A stretch of DNA of 64,000 nt, taken from positions 124,001 to 188,000 of the forward strand of contig NZ_BBYR01000007.1 of NCBI RefSeq assembly GCF_001293525.1, written 5' to 3'. Source of the stretch: Pseudideonella sakaiensis (GTDB taxonomy: Bacteria; Pseudomonadota; Gammaproteobacteria; Burkholderiales; Burkholderiaceae_C). Below the pieces are notes generated by a model, which was not told where the DNA came from, made no database searches, and saw only the letters and a program-made list of their open reading frames with translations. Positions 9,649-17,412 of this stretch are shown one piece after another (position 1 is the stretch's first letter; every line of letters starts with the position of its first letter). The position numbers and the translations under genes were made by a program.

Positions 9649-9851
9649 CGGGCCTGCCGGCTCCGACCGTCGACGGCCGGTCGTTCACCGGCATCTATCT
9701 GGCCGCCTTCGCGGTGCTGCTGGCGATCGCGCTGCTCGCGCAGCTCGTCGCCGCACCGTGGCGTTCGTGGTTCCCGGGGGCCGAGGCTGAGAAGTCGCTG
9801 GTCGGCGGGGTCCGCGCCGCGGTCTACACCTTCATGTCCCATCTCATCTGA
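9630..9851 (+). CDS. LH1-beta-like small membrane protein encoded between pufB and pufA (unrecognised)
   Basis: A 73-codon gene overlaps the pufB 3' end in another frame and stops 12 nt before pufA. The stop codon is part of the pufA ribosome binding site (TGAGGAG). One transmembrane helix is predicted at about residues 21-42, ending [14 protein letters not shown]. Placed under PufB ([12 protein letters not shown]), the A-x-L/V pattern and the W-R-x-W anchor coincide, but the PufB chlorophyll-ligand His is Gln38 here. A 25-residue tail follows ([20 protein letters not shown] and SHLI). Codon use is like the neighbours. The start could instead be GTG at 9639 or the CTG overlapping the pufB stop; no strong ribosome site is seen, so reinitiation after pufB is likely. 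I infer an LH1 accessory or ring-gap subunit; I do not recognise a named family. Confidence 0.75.
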   Translation: MAPVALTGLPAPTVDGRSFTGIYLAAFAVLLAIALLAQLVAAPWRSWFPGAEAEKSLVGGVRAAVYTFMSHLI

Positions 9852-9863
9852 GGAGAGCTTTCC

Positions 9864-10046
9864 ATGTGGAAGATCTGGTTGCTGTTCGATCCGAGGCGTG
9901 CGCTGGTCGCGCTGTCGGTGTTCCTGTTCGTGCTCGCGCTGCTGATCCACTTCATCCTGCTCAGCACGGCACGCTTCAACTGGCTGGACGGCGGCAAGTC
10001 CGCGGCCGCGGCGAACCCGCCGGCGGTCACCAGCGGGCAGAAGTAA
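9864..10046 (+). CDS. pufA: Light-harvesting complex 1 alpha polypeptide PufA
   Basis: PufA is the alpha apoprotein of LH1, with a single membrane-spanning helix in the inner ring. The 60-residue protein starts [20 protein letters not shown], which is the conserved alpha N-terminus. It contains [18 protein letters not shown], where the His binds bacteriochlorophyll and the following Trp tunes the Qy absorption. A periplasmic Ala/Pro-rich tail ends at GQK. The ribosome site AGGAG overlaps the stop of the preceding small gene, coupling their translation. A run of strong hairpins separates it from pufL, consistent with LH1 mRNA outliving the reaction-centre mRNA. Confidence 0.97.
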   Translation: MWKIWLLFDPRRALVALSVFLFVLALLIHFILLSTARFNWLDGGKSAAAANPPAVTSGQK

Positions 10047-10055
10047 GGCCCGACA

Positions 10056-10102
10056 CCCCGGGCGACAGTCCCGGGGCGGGTTCCCGTCCCTGCCGGGGCG
10101 GG
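10056..10102 (+). other. Double intercistronic hairpin between pufA and pufL
   Basis: Hairpin 1 is a perfect 7-bp stem, CCCCGGG (10056-10062) with CCCGGGG (10070-10076) and a 7-nt loop. Hairpin 2 pairs CCCGTCCC (10083-10090) with GGGGCGGG (10095-10102), with one G-U pair and a 4-nt loop. Neither is followed by a U run, so termination is unlikely. In Rhodobacter the equivalent pufA-pufL hairpins stop 3' exonucleases and raise the LH1:RC ratio; the same function is inferred here. Confidence 0.7.
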
Positions 10103-10151
10103 TCCCGCCGCCGCGGGCGATGCATCACGAGATCCGAGAGGAGAGCGGTCC

Positions 10152-10976
10152 ATGGCCATGCTCAGCTTCGAGAGAAAGTACCGCGTGCGTGGCGGCACGC
10201 TGCTTGGCGGGGACCTGTTCGACTTCTGGGTCGGCCCGTTCTACGTCGGTTTCTTCGGGGTCACGACGGCGTTCTTCGCGCTGCTCGGCACCCTGCTCAT
10301 CATCTGGGGCGCGTCGCAGGGCGGCACCTGGAACCTGTGGCAGATCAGCATCGCGCCGCCGGACCTGAGCTACGGGCTCGGCCTGGCACCGCTGATGAAA
10401 GGCGGGCTGTGGCAGCTCGTGACGATCTGCGCGATCGGGGCCTTCGTGTCCTGGGCGCTGCGCGAGGTGGAGATCTGCCGCAAGCTCGGCATGGGCTACC
10501 ACGTCCCGGTGGCCTTCTCGTTCGCGATCCTGGCCTACGTCACGCTGGTGGTCATCCGGCCACTGCTGCTGGGCGCCTGGGGACACGGCTTCCCCTACGG
10601 CATCATCAGCCACCTCGACTGGGTGTCGAACACCGGCTACCAGTACCTGCACTTCCACTACAACCCGGCGCACATGCTGGGCGTCAGCTTCTTCTTCGCG
10701 ACGACCTTCGCGCTGTCGCTGCACGGCGCGCTGATCCTGTCGGCCACCAACCCGGCGCGCGGCGAGACGGTGAAGACGGCGGAGCACGAGAACACCTTCT
10801 TCCGCGACGCGATCGGCTACTCGATCGGCACCCTGGGCATCCACCGGCTGGGCCTGTTCCTGGCGCTGGCGGCGGTGTTCTGGAGCGCGGTCTGCATCGT
10901 GGTCAGCGGCCCCTTCTGGACCCGCGGCTGGCCCGAGTGGTGGACCTGGTGGTTGAACCTGCCGATCTGGCGCTGA
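10152..10976 (+). CDS. pufL: Photosynthetic reaction centre L subunit PufL
   Basis: The L subunit carries the active electron-transfer branch, with five transmembrane helices. The 274-residue protein begins [20 protein letters not shown], the family signature. It has [16 protein letters not shown], whose His residues lie at the special pair and the non-haem iron, and [19 protein letters not shown], with a second iron ligand. A GAGGAG site precedes the ATG. pufM follows 13 nt after the stop, so expression is matched with the M subunit. Confidence 0.98.
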   Translation: MAMLSFERKYRVRGGTLLGGDLFDFWVGPFYVGFFGVTTAFFALLGTLLIIWGASQGGTWNLWQISIAPPDLSYGLGLAPLMKGGLWQLVTICAIGAFVSWALREVEICRKLGMGYHVPVAFSFAILAYVTLVVIRPLLLGAWGHGFPYGIISHLDWVSNTGYQYLHFHYNPAHMLGVSFFFATTFALSLHGALILSATNPARGETVKTAEHENTFFRDAIGYSIGTLGIHRLGLFLALAAVFWSAVCIVVSGPFWTRGWPEWWTWWLNLPIWR

Positions 10977-10989
10977 CCGGGAGAGCGCA

Positions 10990-11967
10990 ATGAGCGAATA
11001 CCAGAACCTCTTCACGACGGTGCAGGCGGCGGCGCCGTCCTACCCCGGCATCTCGATCGGCACGGACGACCGCGAGCGCACCCGCGACATCGCCCACGTC
11101 CACCTGTTCGGCCGCCTCGGCGACGCGCAGATCGGCCCGATCTACCTCGGCTGGCTGGGCGTGGCGGCGCTGATCTGCGGCTTCGCGGCCTTCGAGATCA
11201 TCGGCCTGAACATGCTGGCCTCGGTCGGCTGGGACCCGATCCAGTTCGTGCGCCGCCTGCCCTGGCTGGCGCTCGAGCCGCCGCCGCCCGAGTACGGCCT
11301 GCGCCTGCCGCCGATGAACCAGGGCGGCTGGTGGCTGCTGGCCGGCTTCTTCCTGACCGCCGCCGTGCTGATGTGGTGGCTGCGCATGTACCGCCGCGCC
11401 CGCGCGCTCGGCATGGGCACGCACGTGGCCTGGGCCTTCGCCGCGGCGATCTGGCTCTACCTGGTGCTGGGCTTCATCCGCCCGCTGCTGATGGGCAGCT
11501 GGAGCGAGGCGGTGCCCTTCGGCATCTTCCCGCACCTGGACTGGACCGCGGCCTTCTCGCTGCGCTACGGCAACCTGTTCTACAACCCCTTCCACATGCT
11601 GTCGATCGCCTTCCTGTACGGGGCGACGCTGCTGTTCGCGATGCACGGGGCGACCATCCTGGCGGTCAGCCGCTACGGCGGCGAGCGCGAGATCGAGCAG
11701 ATCGTCGACCGCGGCACCGCCAGCGAACGCGCCGCGCTGTTCTGGCGCTGGACCATGGGCTTCAACGCGACGATGGAGTCGGTGCACCGCTGGGCCTGGT
11801 GGTGTGCGGTGCTGTGCCCGCTGTGCGGCGGCATCGGCATCCTGCTGAGCGGCACCGTGGTCGACAACTGGTACCTCTGGGCCGTCAAGCACGGCGTGGC
11901 GCCGGGCTACCCGGTCGTGTTCCCCGGCGTGGCCGACCCGTCCCTGCTGCAAGGAGTCAAGCCATGA
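10990..11967 (+). CDS. pufM: Photosynthetic reaction centre M subunit PufM
   Basis: The M subunit pairs with L to bind the bacteriochlorophyll dimer, bacteriopheophytins, quinones and iron. The 325-residue protein has five membrane helices and the hallmark [20 protein letters not shown], with His ligands of the special pair and iron. [20 protein letters not shown] contains the later iron-ligand His. The length and the short C-terminal tail ending LLQGVKP fit a reaction centre that docks a tetraheme cytochrome. The TGA overlaps the ATG of pufC (ATGA). Confidence 0.98.
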   Translation: MSEYQNLFTTVQAAAPSYPGISIGTDDRERTRDIAHVHLFGRLGDAQIGPIYLGWLGVAALICGFAAFEIIGLNMLASVGWDPIQFVRRLPWLALEPPPPEYGLRLPPMNQGGWWLLAGFFLTAAVLMWWLRMYRRARALGMGTHVAWAFAAAIWLYLVLGFIRPLLMGSWSEAVPFGIFPHLDWTAAFSLRYGNLFYNPFHMLSIAFLYGATLLFAMHGATILAVSRYGGEREIEQIVDRGTASERAALFWRWTMGFNATMESVHRWAWWCAVLCPLCGGIGILLSGTVVDNWYLWAVKHGVAPGYPVVFPGVADPSLLQGVKP

Positions 11968-12962
11968 GCGCACGCATGCTCGCCGCCGCGCTGACCGCGG
12001 TGCTGTTGCTGGCCGGCTGCGAACGCCCGCCGATGGAGACGGTGCAGCGCGGCTACCGCGGCACCGGCATGGAGGAGGTCATCAACCCGCGCCTGAAGGC
12101 GGCCGCCCTGCCGAAGCACGCGGTGCCCGAGGCCCTGCCGGCGGCGCCCGGCGACGGCCCGAAGGCCTCGCAGGTGATGCAGAACGTGAAGGTGCTGGGC
12201 GACCTGAGCGTGGCGGAGTTCACGCGGACGATGCTGGCGATCACCGCCTGGGTCGCGCCGAACGAGGGCTGCGCCTACTGCCACAACCTGCAGAACCTGG
12301 CCGACGACTCGAAGTACCAGAAGGTGGTGGCGCGGCGCATGCTCGAGATGAACCGCCAGGTCAACAGTGGCTGGACCCAGCACGTCGCCGGCACCGGCGT
12401 CACCTGCTGGACCTGCCACCGTGGCCAGCACGTGCCCGAGCCGGTGTGGTTCAAGGACGCGAGCAAGACCGGCAGCTTCGCCGGCAACCTCGCGGGCCAG
12501 AACGCGCCGGCGAAGAGCGTGGCCTATGCGTCGCTGCCGAACGAGCCCTTCAGCGCGCTGCTGCTCGACAAGGCCTCGATCCGCGTCAATGCGACGGCCG
12601 CGCTGCCGGGCCCGCAGCACGGCGCCAGCATCGCGTCGACCGAGAAGACCTACGGCCTGATGATGCACTTCTCGCAGTCGCTGGGCGTGAACTGCACCTA
12701 CTGCCACAACAGCCAGAACTTCGGCTCCTGGCAGGGCAGCAGCCCGCAGCGCGTGAAGGCCTGGCACGGCATCCAGATGGTGCGTTCGCTGAACAACGAG
12801 TACCTCGTGCCCTTGACGAACCAGTTCCCGGCCGCGCGCCTGGGCCCGGGCGGCGACGTCGCGAAGGTGAACTGCTCGACCTGCCACCAGGGGGTGTTCA
12901 AGCCGCTGTACGGCGCGCCGATGGCCCAGTCCTACCCGGCACTGTCCCCGTCCGCGCCCTGA
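11964..12962 (+). CDS. pufC: Tetraheme reaction-centre cytochrome c subunit PufC
   Basis: PufC is a periplasmic lipoprotein that re-reduces the photo-oxidised special pair. The 332-residue protein has a signal peptide with lipobox LLLAGC (lipidated Cys19) and four haem c motifs: CAYCH at 103, CWTCH at 148, CTYCH at 244 and CSTCH at 304. The two-plus-two spacing reflects the internal duplication of the family. Met residues preceding each motif would supply sixth ligands to most haems. It ends the superoperon and is followed by a strong hairpin. Confidence 0.98.
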   Translation: MSARMLAAALTAVLLLAGCERPPMETVQRGYRGTGMEEVINPRLKAAALPKHAVPEALPAAPGDGPKASQVMQNVKVLGDLSVAEFTRTMLAITAWVAPNEGCAYCHNLQNLADDSKYQKVVARRMLEMNRQVNSGWTQHVAGTGVTCWTCHRGQHVPEPVWFKDASKTGSFAGNLAGQNAPAKSVAYASLPNEPFSALLLDKASIRVNATAALPGPQHGASIASTEKTYGLMMHFSQSLGVNCTYCHNSQNFGSWQGSSPQRVKAWHGIQMVRSLNNEYLVPLTNQFPAARLGPGGDVAKVNCSTCHQGVFKPLYGAPMAQSYPALSPSAP

Positions 12963-13002
12963 GCCCGCCGCCCGGCCCGCCGCCCGGCGGGCCCGTGTCT
13001 TC

Positions 13003-13026
13003 GACGCCCGCCACTTGGCGGGCGTC
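13003..13026 (+). terminator. Probable transcription terminator after pufC
   Basis: A perfect 10-bp stem, GACGCCCGCC (13003-13012) with GGCGGGCGTC (13017-13026), has a 4-nt loop ACTT and is followed by GTTCCTTG. The U run is weak, which is common at this GC content. The position 40 nt after the pufC stop supports its role as the superoperon end. Confidence 0.7.
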
Positions 13027-13099
13027 GTTCCTTGCGCGACCCGACGCCGTCGCCCGGGCGGCATAGACTGGCGTCATCGCCGCTTGCTGCCGACCTGCC

Positions 13100-14392
13100 A
13101 TGCCCGCTGCCGCCCTGCGTCCACGCACCCGCCTCCTCGCCCTCGCGCTGGCCAGCGCGGCCGCTGCGTTCACCGCCGGGCTGCCGGCCCGCGCCGCCAC
13201 CGACGACGCGCTGCTGCAGGCGGCCCGCCAGGCCCAGCCGGCGGTGGAGGCTTCGCTGAAGGAGCTGGTGTCGATCGAGTCGGGCAGTGCCAACGTCGCC
13301 GGTCTGCGCCGGCTGGCCGACCTGGTCGAGGCGCGGCTGAAGGCGCTGGGGGCCCGCACCGAGCGGCGCCCGGTCAGCGCCGGGCCCGGCGCGGACATCG
13401 TGATCGGCCGGCTGGCCGGCAGCGGCCGGCTGCGCGTCCTGCTGCTGGCCCACCTCGACACCGTCTACCCCGAAGGCATCCTCGCGACCCAGCCGTGGAA
13501 GGAGGAGCCCGGCCGCCTCTATGGCCCGGGCATCGCCGACGACAAGGGCGGCATCGCCGTGATCCTGCATGCGCTGCAGATCCTGAAGGACGCGGGCTGG
13601 CGCGACCACGCCCAGCTCACCGTGCTGTTCAACCCGGACGAGGAGATCGGCTCGATCGGCTCCGGTGAGGCGATCGCCGCACTGGCCGACGAGCACGAGG
13701 TCGTGCTGTCCTTCGAGCCGACGGCCGCGAAGGCGATCGCGAAGAACGAAGGCCTGCTGCTCGGAGCCGCGGGCACCGCCACCGCCACGCTGGAGGTCAC
13801 CGGCCGCGCCTCGCATGCCGGTGCGGCGCCGGACCTGGGCCGCAACGCGCTGATCGAACTGTCGCACCAGCTGCTGCAGACGCGCGAGGTCGCGCGCAGC
13901 GTGCCCGGGGCGCAGCTCAACTGGACCACGTCGAAGGCCGGCGAGGTGCGCAACCAGATCCCCGAACGCGCGAGTGCCGGCGGCGACGTGCGCACCACCC
14001 AGGCCGGTGCCGCGGCGCGGCTCGAGGCCGCGCTGCGCGAGAAGGTGGCCGCCAGCCGCCTGGTGCCCGACACCCAGGTCAGCGTGAACGTGCGCGAGGG
14101 CCGCCCGCCCTTCCAGGCCGGCGAGCGCGGCCGCGCGCTGGCGCGCCATGCGCAGGCGATCTACGCCGAGCTCGAGCAGCGCCCGCTGGTGCTGGTGCCG
14201 ATCACCGGCGGCGCGACGGATGCGGGCTACGCCGGGCGCTCCGGCAAGGCGGTGGTGGTCGAGAGCTTCGGCCTCGCCGGCTTCGGCTACCACGCGCGCG
14301 ACGAGTTCATCGAGCGCGACTCGATCGTGCCGCGCCTGTACCTGGCCACCCGCCTGCTGCAGGACCTGGGTGCCGGCAAGGTCGCGTACTGA
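13100..14392 (+). CDS. Exported M20-family zinc peptidase (glutamate carboxypeptidase type)
   Basis: This is a probable periplasmic carboxypeptidase of the CPG2-like M20 group, cleaving C-terminal glutamate or similar amides. The 430-residue protein has an Arg-containing N-terminus and a hydrophobic signal ending near GLPARAA. Metal and catalytic motifs are LLLAHLDTVYPEG, YGPGIADDKGGIAVIL and LFNPDEEIGSIGSG, with a dimerisation domain insert from about TATATLEVTGRASHAGAAPD. GYHARDEF near the C-terminus holds the last metal-ligand His. It starts 74 nt after the puf terminator and is not part of the photosynthesis unit. Exact substrate is unknown. Confidence 0.85.
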   Translation: MPAAALRPRTRLLALALASAAAAFTAGLPARAATDDALLQAARQAQPAVEASLKELVSIESGSANVAGLRRLADLVEARLKALGARTERRPVSAGPGADIVIGRLAGSGRLRVLLLAHLDTVYPEGILATQPWKEEPGRLYGPGIADDKGGIAVILHALQILKDAGWRDHAQLTVLFNPDEEIGSIGSGEAIAALADEHEVVLSFEPTAAKAIAKNEGLLLGAAGTATATLEVTGRASHAGAAPDLGRNALIELSHQLLQTREVARSVPGAQLNWTTSKAGEVRNQIPERASAGGDVRTTQAGAAARLEAALREKVAASRLVPDTQVSVNVREGRPPFQAGERGRALARHAQAIYAELEQRPLVLVPITGGATDAGYAGRSGKAVVVESFGLAGFGYHARDEFIERDSIVPRLYLATRLLQDLGAGKVAY

Positions 14393-14401
14393 TTCCAAGC
14401 A

Positions 14402-14420
14402 GGCCGGGCGGCGCCCGGCC
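14402..14420. terminator. Hairpin between convergent genes
   Basis: GGCCGGGC (14402-14409), a 3-nt loop and GCCCGGCC (14413-14420) form a perfect 8-bp GC stem between the peptidase and the convergent hydrolase gene. It lacks a U run, so use as a bidirectional terminator is inferred from position only. Confidence 0.4.
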
Positions 14421-14467
14421 CGCCCCGAGCGGGGTGCGCGGCCCGCCGCGCCGACCCCGGCCGGGGG

Positions 14468-15163
14468 TCAGCCGAGGTGGCGCCCGAAGAAGCGCAGCGT
14501 GCGGTCCCAGGCGAGCTCGGCCCAGGCCGGGTCGTACTGGGTGATCGCGATCCGGTTCGGGCCGACCGCGGTCTCGTTCGCAAAGGCGTGGTGCGCGAGG
14601 TAGCGGTGGCCCTCGTAGCGCACGCCGGCGGCGGACAGCTTCTCCTCCAGCGCATCGACGCTGCTGATCGCGAAGGCCTGGTCCTGCGTGGCCCAGTGCG
14701 CCATCAGCGGCGCGCGGATCTTCGAGGCATCCACGTACTCGAGCGGCGGCAGGCCGTACCAGACCACGCCGGCATCGGCCTCGGGCGCCATCGTCAGGCT
14801 CAGCAGGGTCAGCGCGCCGCCCATGCAGTAGCCGGTCACGCCGACCTTGCCGGTCGCGGTCTTCAGTCCCTTCAGGTGCTGCACCGCGCCGCGCACGTCC
14901 TGGCCGGCGGCCTCGCCGAAGTTCAGGCCGTTCATCAGGTGGTGGGCTTCCTCGGCCTCCACCGTCGACGCGCCCTTGTACAGGTCCGGCACCAGCGCGG
15001 TGAAGCCGGCGCGCGCGAAGCGCTCGGCCACGCCGCGGATCTGGTCGTTCAGCCCCCACCATTCCTGGATCACCACCACCGCCGCCTGCGGATCGCTCGC
15101 CTCGGCGAGGTAGCCGCGGGCGGTGGCGCCGTCGGCGCGCGCGAAATCGATCATCTGGCCCAT
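14468..15163 (-). CDS. Dienelactone hydrolase-family protein
   Basis: This is a cytosolic alpha/beta hydrolase of the DLH/carboxymethylenebutenolidase family, 231 residues. The nucleophile elbow is GVTGYCMGGALTL, with Cys as nucleophile, which is diagnostic for DLH rather than a serine esterase. WWGLNDQIRG and YLAHHAFANE provide the oxyanion and catalytic His regions, and an acid lies in HWATQDQAFA. The start is the ATG before GQMIDFARADG, the usual opening. No chlorocatechol or other ring-cleavage genes are adjacent, so the substrate is not indicated. Confidence 0.85.
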   Translation of the reverse strand: MGQMIDFARADGATARGYLAEASDPQAAVVVIQEWWGLNDQIRGVAERFARAGFTALVPDLYKGASTVEAEEAHHLMNGLNFGEAAGQDVRGAVQHLKGLKTATGKVGVTGYCMGGALTLLSLTMAPEADAGVVWYGLPPLEYVDASKIRAPLMAHWATQDQAFAISSVDALEEKLSAAGVRYEGHRYLAHHAFANETAVGPNRIAITQYDPAWAELAWDRTLRFFGRHLG

Positions 15164-15334
15164 CGTCGTCTCCTGGGGTCGTTCGGTTCGGGATGCGGCG
15201 GAGTATGGGCCAAGCCGCCGGCGTCCGCAGTCCGGCGGGGCATCGTCGCCAGCCGCCGCAGGCCGGTCGACCCGATGGGCGGGACCGGTCCACTGGTGCA
15301 GAATGACGGCCATCAAGTTCCAGGGGGGCGCCGC

Positions 15335-16936
15335 ATGCCCGATCCCTCGAAGTGGCTGGCCGCCGAATCGCCGGACGCGCTGATCCTGCTGGATCGGGAG
15401 GGCGTGGTGCGCCACTGGAACGCCGGCGCCCGGGCGATGTACGGCTTCGACGCGGACGAGGCCAGCGGCCGCCCCTTTGCCGAGCTGGTCGTGCCGGACG
15501 ACCGGCACCCCGAGCAGGCCCTGCGCCTGGCCGAGGCGCTGCGCGACGGCGGCTGTACCTACGAATCGGTGCGCCGCCGCCAGGACGGCACCCGCCTTTA
15601 CGTCGACGTCACGCAGCGCCGCGTCGAGGCACCGGACGGCACGCTGCAGGTGCTCGCGGCCGAGAAGGACGTCACGCTGATCAAGGTGCAGCGCGACGCC
15701 AAGCTGATGGAGGCGCGCTTCCGCGACCTGCTCGAGTCCACCCCCGACGGCATCGTGATGGCCAACCCGACCGGCCACATCGTGATCGCCAACAGCCAGG
15801 CCGAGCGCCTGTTCGGCTACGGCCCCGGCGAGCTGCGCGGCCTGACGGTGGAGGCCCTGCTGCCGCAGCGCGACCGGCACGCGCACGTCGGCCACCGTTC
15901 CGGCTACTTCCTGCAGCCGCGCACGCGGGCGATGGGCTCCGGGCTGGACCTGGCCGGCCTGCGCAAGGACGGCAGCGAGTTCCCGATCGAGATCAGCCTG
16001 AGCCCGCTGCGCACCGACGACAGCGCCTACGTGATGAGCGCGATCCGCGACATCAGCGAGCGCAAGCGCATCGAGCAGGCGCTGCAGGAGAAGAACCTGG
16101 AGCTGGCGCGCGCGAACCAGGAGAAGAGCCGCTTCCTGGCCGGCATGAGCCACGAGCTGCGCACGCCGCTGAACGCGATCATCGGCTTCACCGGCATCCT
16201 GCTGATGAAGCTGCCGGGCCCGCTGAACGACGAGCAGGTGCAGCAGCTGCAGACGGTGCAGACCAGCGCGCGCCACCTGCTGGCGCTGATCAACGACCTG
16301 CTCGACGTGTCGAAGATCGAGGCAGGGCGGCTCGAGCTGGCGCTGGAGGAGGTCGACGTCGGCGCGCTGGTGGAGGAGGTGGCCTCGGCGCTGCGCCCGC
16401 AGGCGCTGGGCAAGGGCCTGGCGCTGCAGCTGCTGCGGCCGGACGAGGCCGTGGTGCTGCGCACCGACCGGCGCGCGTTGCGCCAGATCGTGTTCAACCT
16501 GGTGGGCAACGCGGTGAAGTTCACCGCAGCGGGCCAGGTCGTGGTCACGCTGACGCGGCACGGCGAGGGCGGGCCGGCGCACACCGAGGTCGCGGTCGAG
16601 GACACCGGGATCGGCATCGCCGAGGCGGACCGGCACCGGCTGTTCGCCGCCTTCACGCGGCTGCACGAGGAGCAGGGCAGCACCACCGAAGGCAGCGGCC
16701 TCGGCCTGCACCTGAGCCAGCGGCTGGCGGGCCGGCTGGGCGGCCGGATCACGCTGCGCAGCGCGCCGGGCGTCGGCAGCCGCTTCGCGCTGGAACTCCC
16801 CGAGCGGCCGCCCGGGGAGGCGCCGCGCCCGCCGGACGCCGGTCCCCACCCGGCGCTGGCGCGGGACCCGGGCCCGCGCCACCCCGCCGCGGACCCGCAC
16901 CCGGCCTCGCCGGTCGCGAAGGAGGACGCGCCGTGA
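15335..16936 (+). CDS. PAS-domain sensor histidine kinase
   Basis: This is a two-component sensor kinase of 533 residues without an evident membrane segment, hence probably cytosolic. Two PAS domains come first (LILLDREGVVRHWNAGARAM at about 17, and RDLLESTPDGIVMANPTGHI at about 130). A coiled linker follows, then HisKA with MSHELRTPLNAIIGF (phospho-His at 273) and HATPase with FNLVGNAVKFTAAG and VEDTGIGIAEAD. The C-terminus is a proline-rich tail without a domain. The stop overlaps the GTG of the response regulator behind it, so the two likely form a cognate pair. The signal is unknown; a PAS cofactor cannot be read from the sequence. Confidence 0.85.
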   Translation: MPDPSKWLAAESPDALILLDREGVVRHWNAGARAMYGFDADEASGRPFAELVVPDDRHPEQALRLAEALRDGGCTYESVRRRQDGTRLYVDVTQRRVEAPDGTLQVLAAEKDVTLIKVQRDAKLMEARFRDLLESTPDGIVMANPTGHIVIANSQAERLFGYGPGELRGLTVEALLPQRDRHAHVGHRSGYFLQPRTRAMGSGLDLAGLRKDGSEFPIEISLSPLRTDDSAYVMSAIRDISERKRIEQALQEKNLELARANQEKSRFLAGMSHELRTPLNAIIGFTGILLMKLPGPLNDEQVQQLQTVQTSARHLLALINDLLDVSKIEAGRLELALEEVDVGALVEEVASALRPQALGKGLALQLLRPDEAVVLRTDRRALRQIVFNLVGNAVKFTAAGQVVVTLTRHGEGGPAHTEVAVEDTGIGIAEADRHRLFAAFTRLHEEQGSTTEGSGLGLHLSQRLAGRLGGRITLRSAPGVGSRFALELPERPPGEAPRPPDAGPHPALARDPGPRHPAADPHPASPVAKEDAP

Positions 16937-17358
16937 CCCGCGCGCCGACGGCCCGCCCGCCCGCCCGCATCCTCGTGGTCGAGGACAACGCCCCCAACCT
17001 CGCGCTGGTCGGCTACCTGCTGGCGCACCGCGGCCACACGGTGCTGACGGCGCGCCACGGGGCCGAGGCGCTGGCGCTGCTCGAAGCCGGCGAGCGCCCC
17101 GACCTCGTGATCAGCGACCTGCAGATGCCCGTGCTCGACGGCTATGCGCTGATCGAGCGCCTGCGCGCCGACCCGCGCCACGCCGGGCTGCCGGTCATTG
17201 CGCTCACGGCCTTCTCGATGCCGAACGACCGGCTGGACGCCCTCGACGCCGGCTTCGACGGTTACCTGTCCAAGCCGATCGAACCGGAGCAGTTCGTCGA
17301 CCAGGTCGAGGCCTTCCTGCCGCCGCCCCGGCCTGCGCCGGGCGCGGACGTCGGCTGA
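16933..17358 (+). CDS. Single-domain response regulator (CheY-like)
   Basis: A 141-residue stand-alone receiver domain. It shows the acidic pair in ILVVEDNAPN, phospho-acceptor Asp62 in VISDLQMPVLDGY, the Thr in VIALTAFS and Lys114 in YLSKPIEP. It has no output domain, so it acts by protein-protein contact or as a phosphorelay intermediate. It starts with GTG overlapping the kinase stop. The second kinase gene begins 54 nt later, suggesting a three-gene sensory unit. Confidence 0.88.
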   Translation: MTRAPTARPPARILVVEDNAPNLALVGYLLAHRGHTVLTARHGAEALALLEAGERPDLVISDLQMPVLDGYALIERLRADPRHAGLPVIALTAFSMPNDRLDALDAGFDGYLSKPIEPEQFVDQVEAFLPPPRPAPGADVG

Positions 17359-17412
17359 CACGGCCCGGCCACCGTCCCGCGCCTGCGCTCATCCTGTCCC
17401 TCGCCCGCTGCC

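Noticed and set aside
9411-9851. Continuous frame starting with the ATGA at the end of bchZ and running through to the pufA region (a possible pufQ)
   Set aside because: Its first 70 or so codons are antisense-like shadow of the pufB frame and arginine-rich; no PufQ similarity. Only the part from about 9630 has membrane-protein character and was kept.
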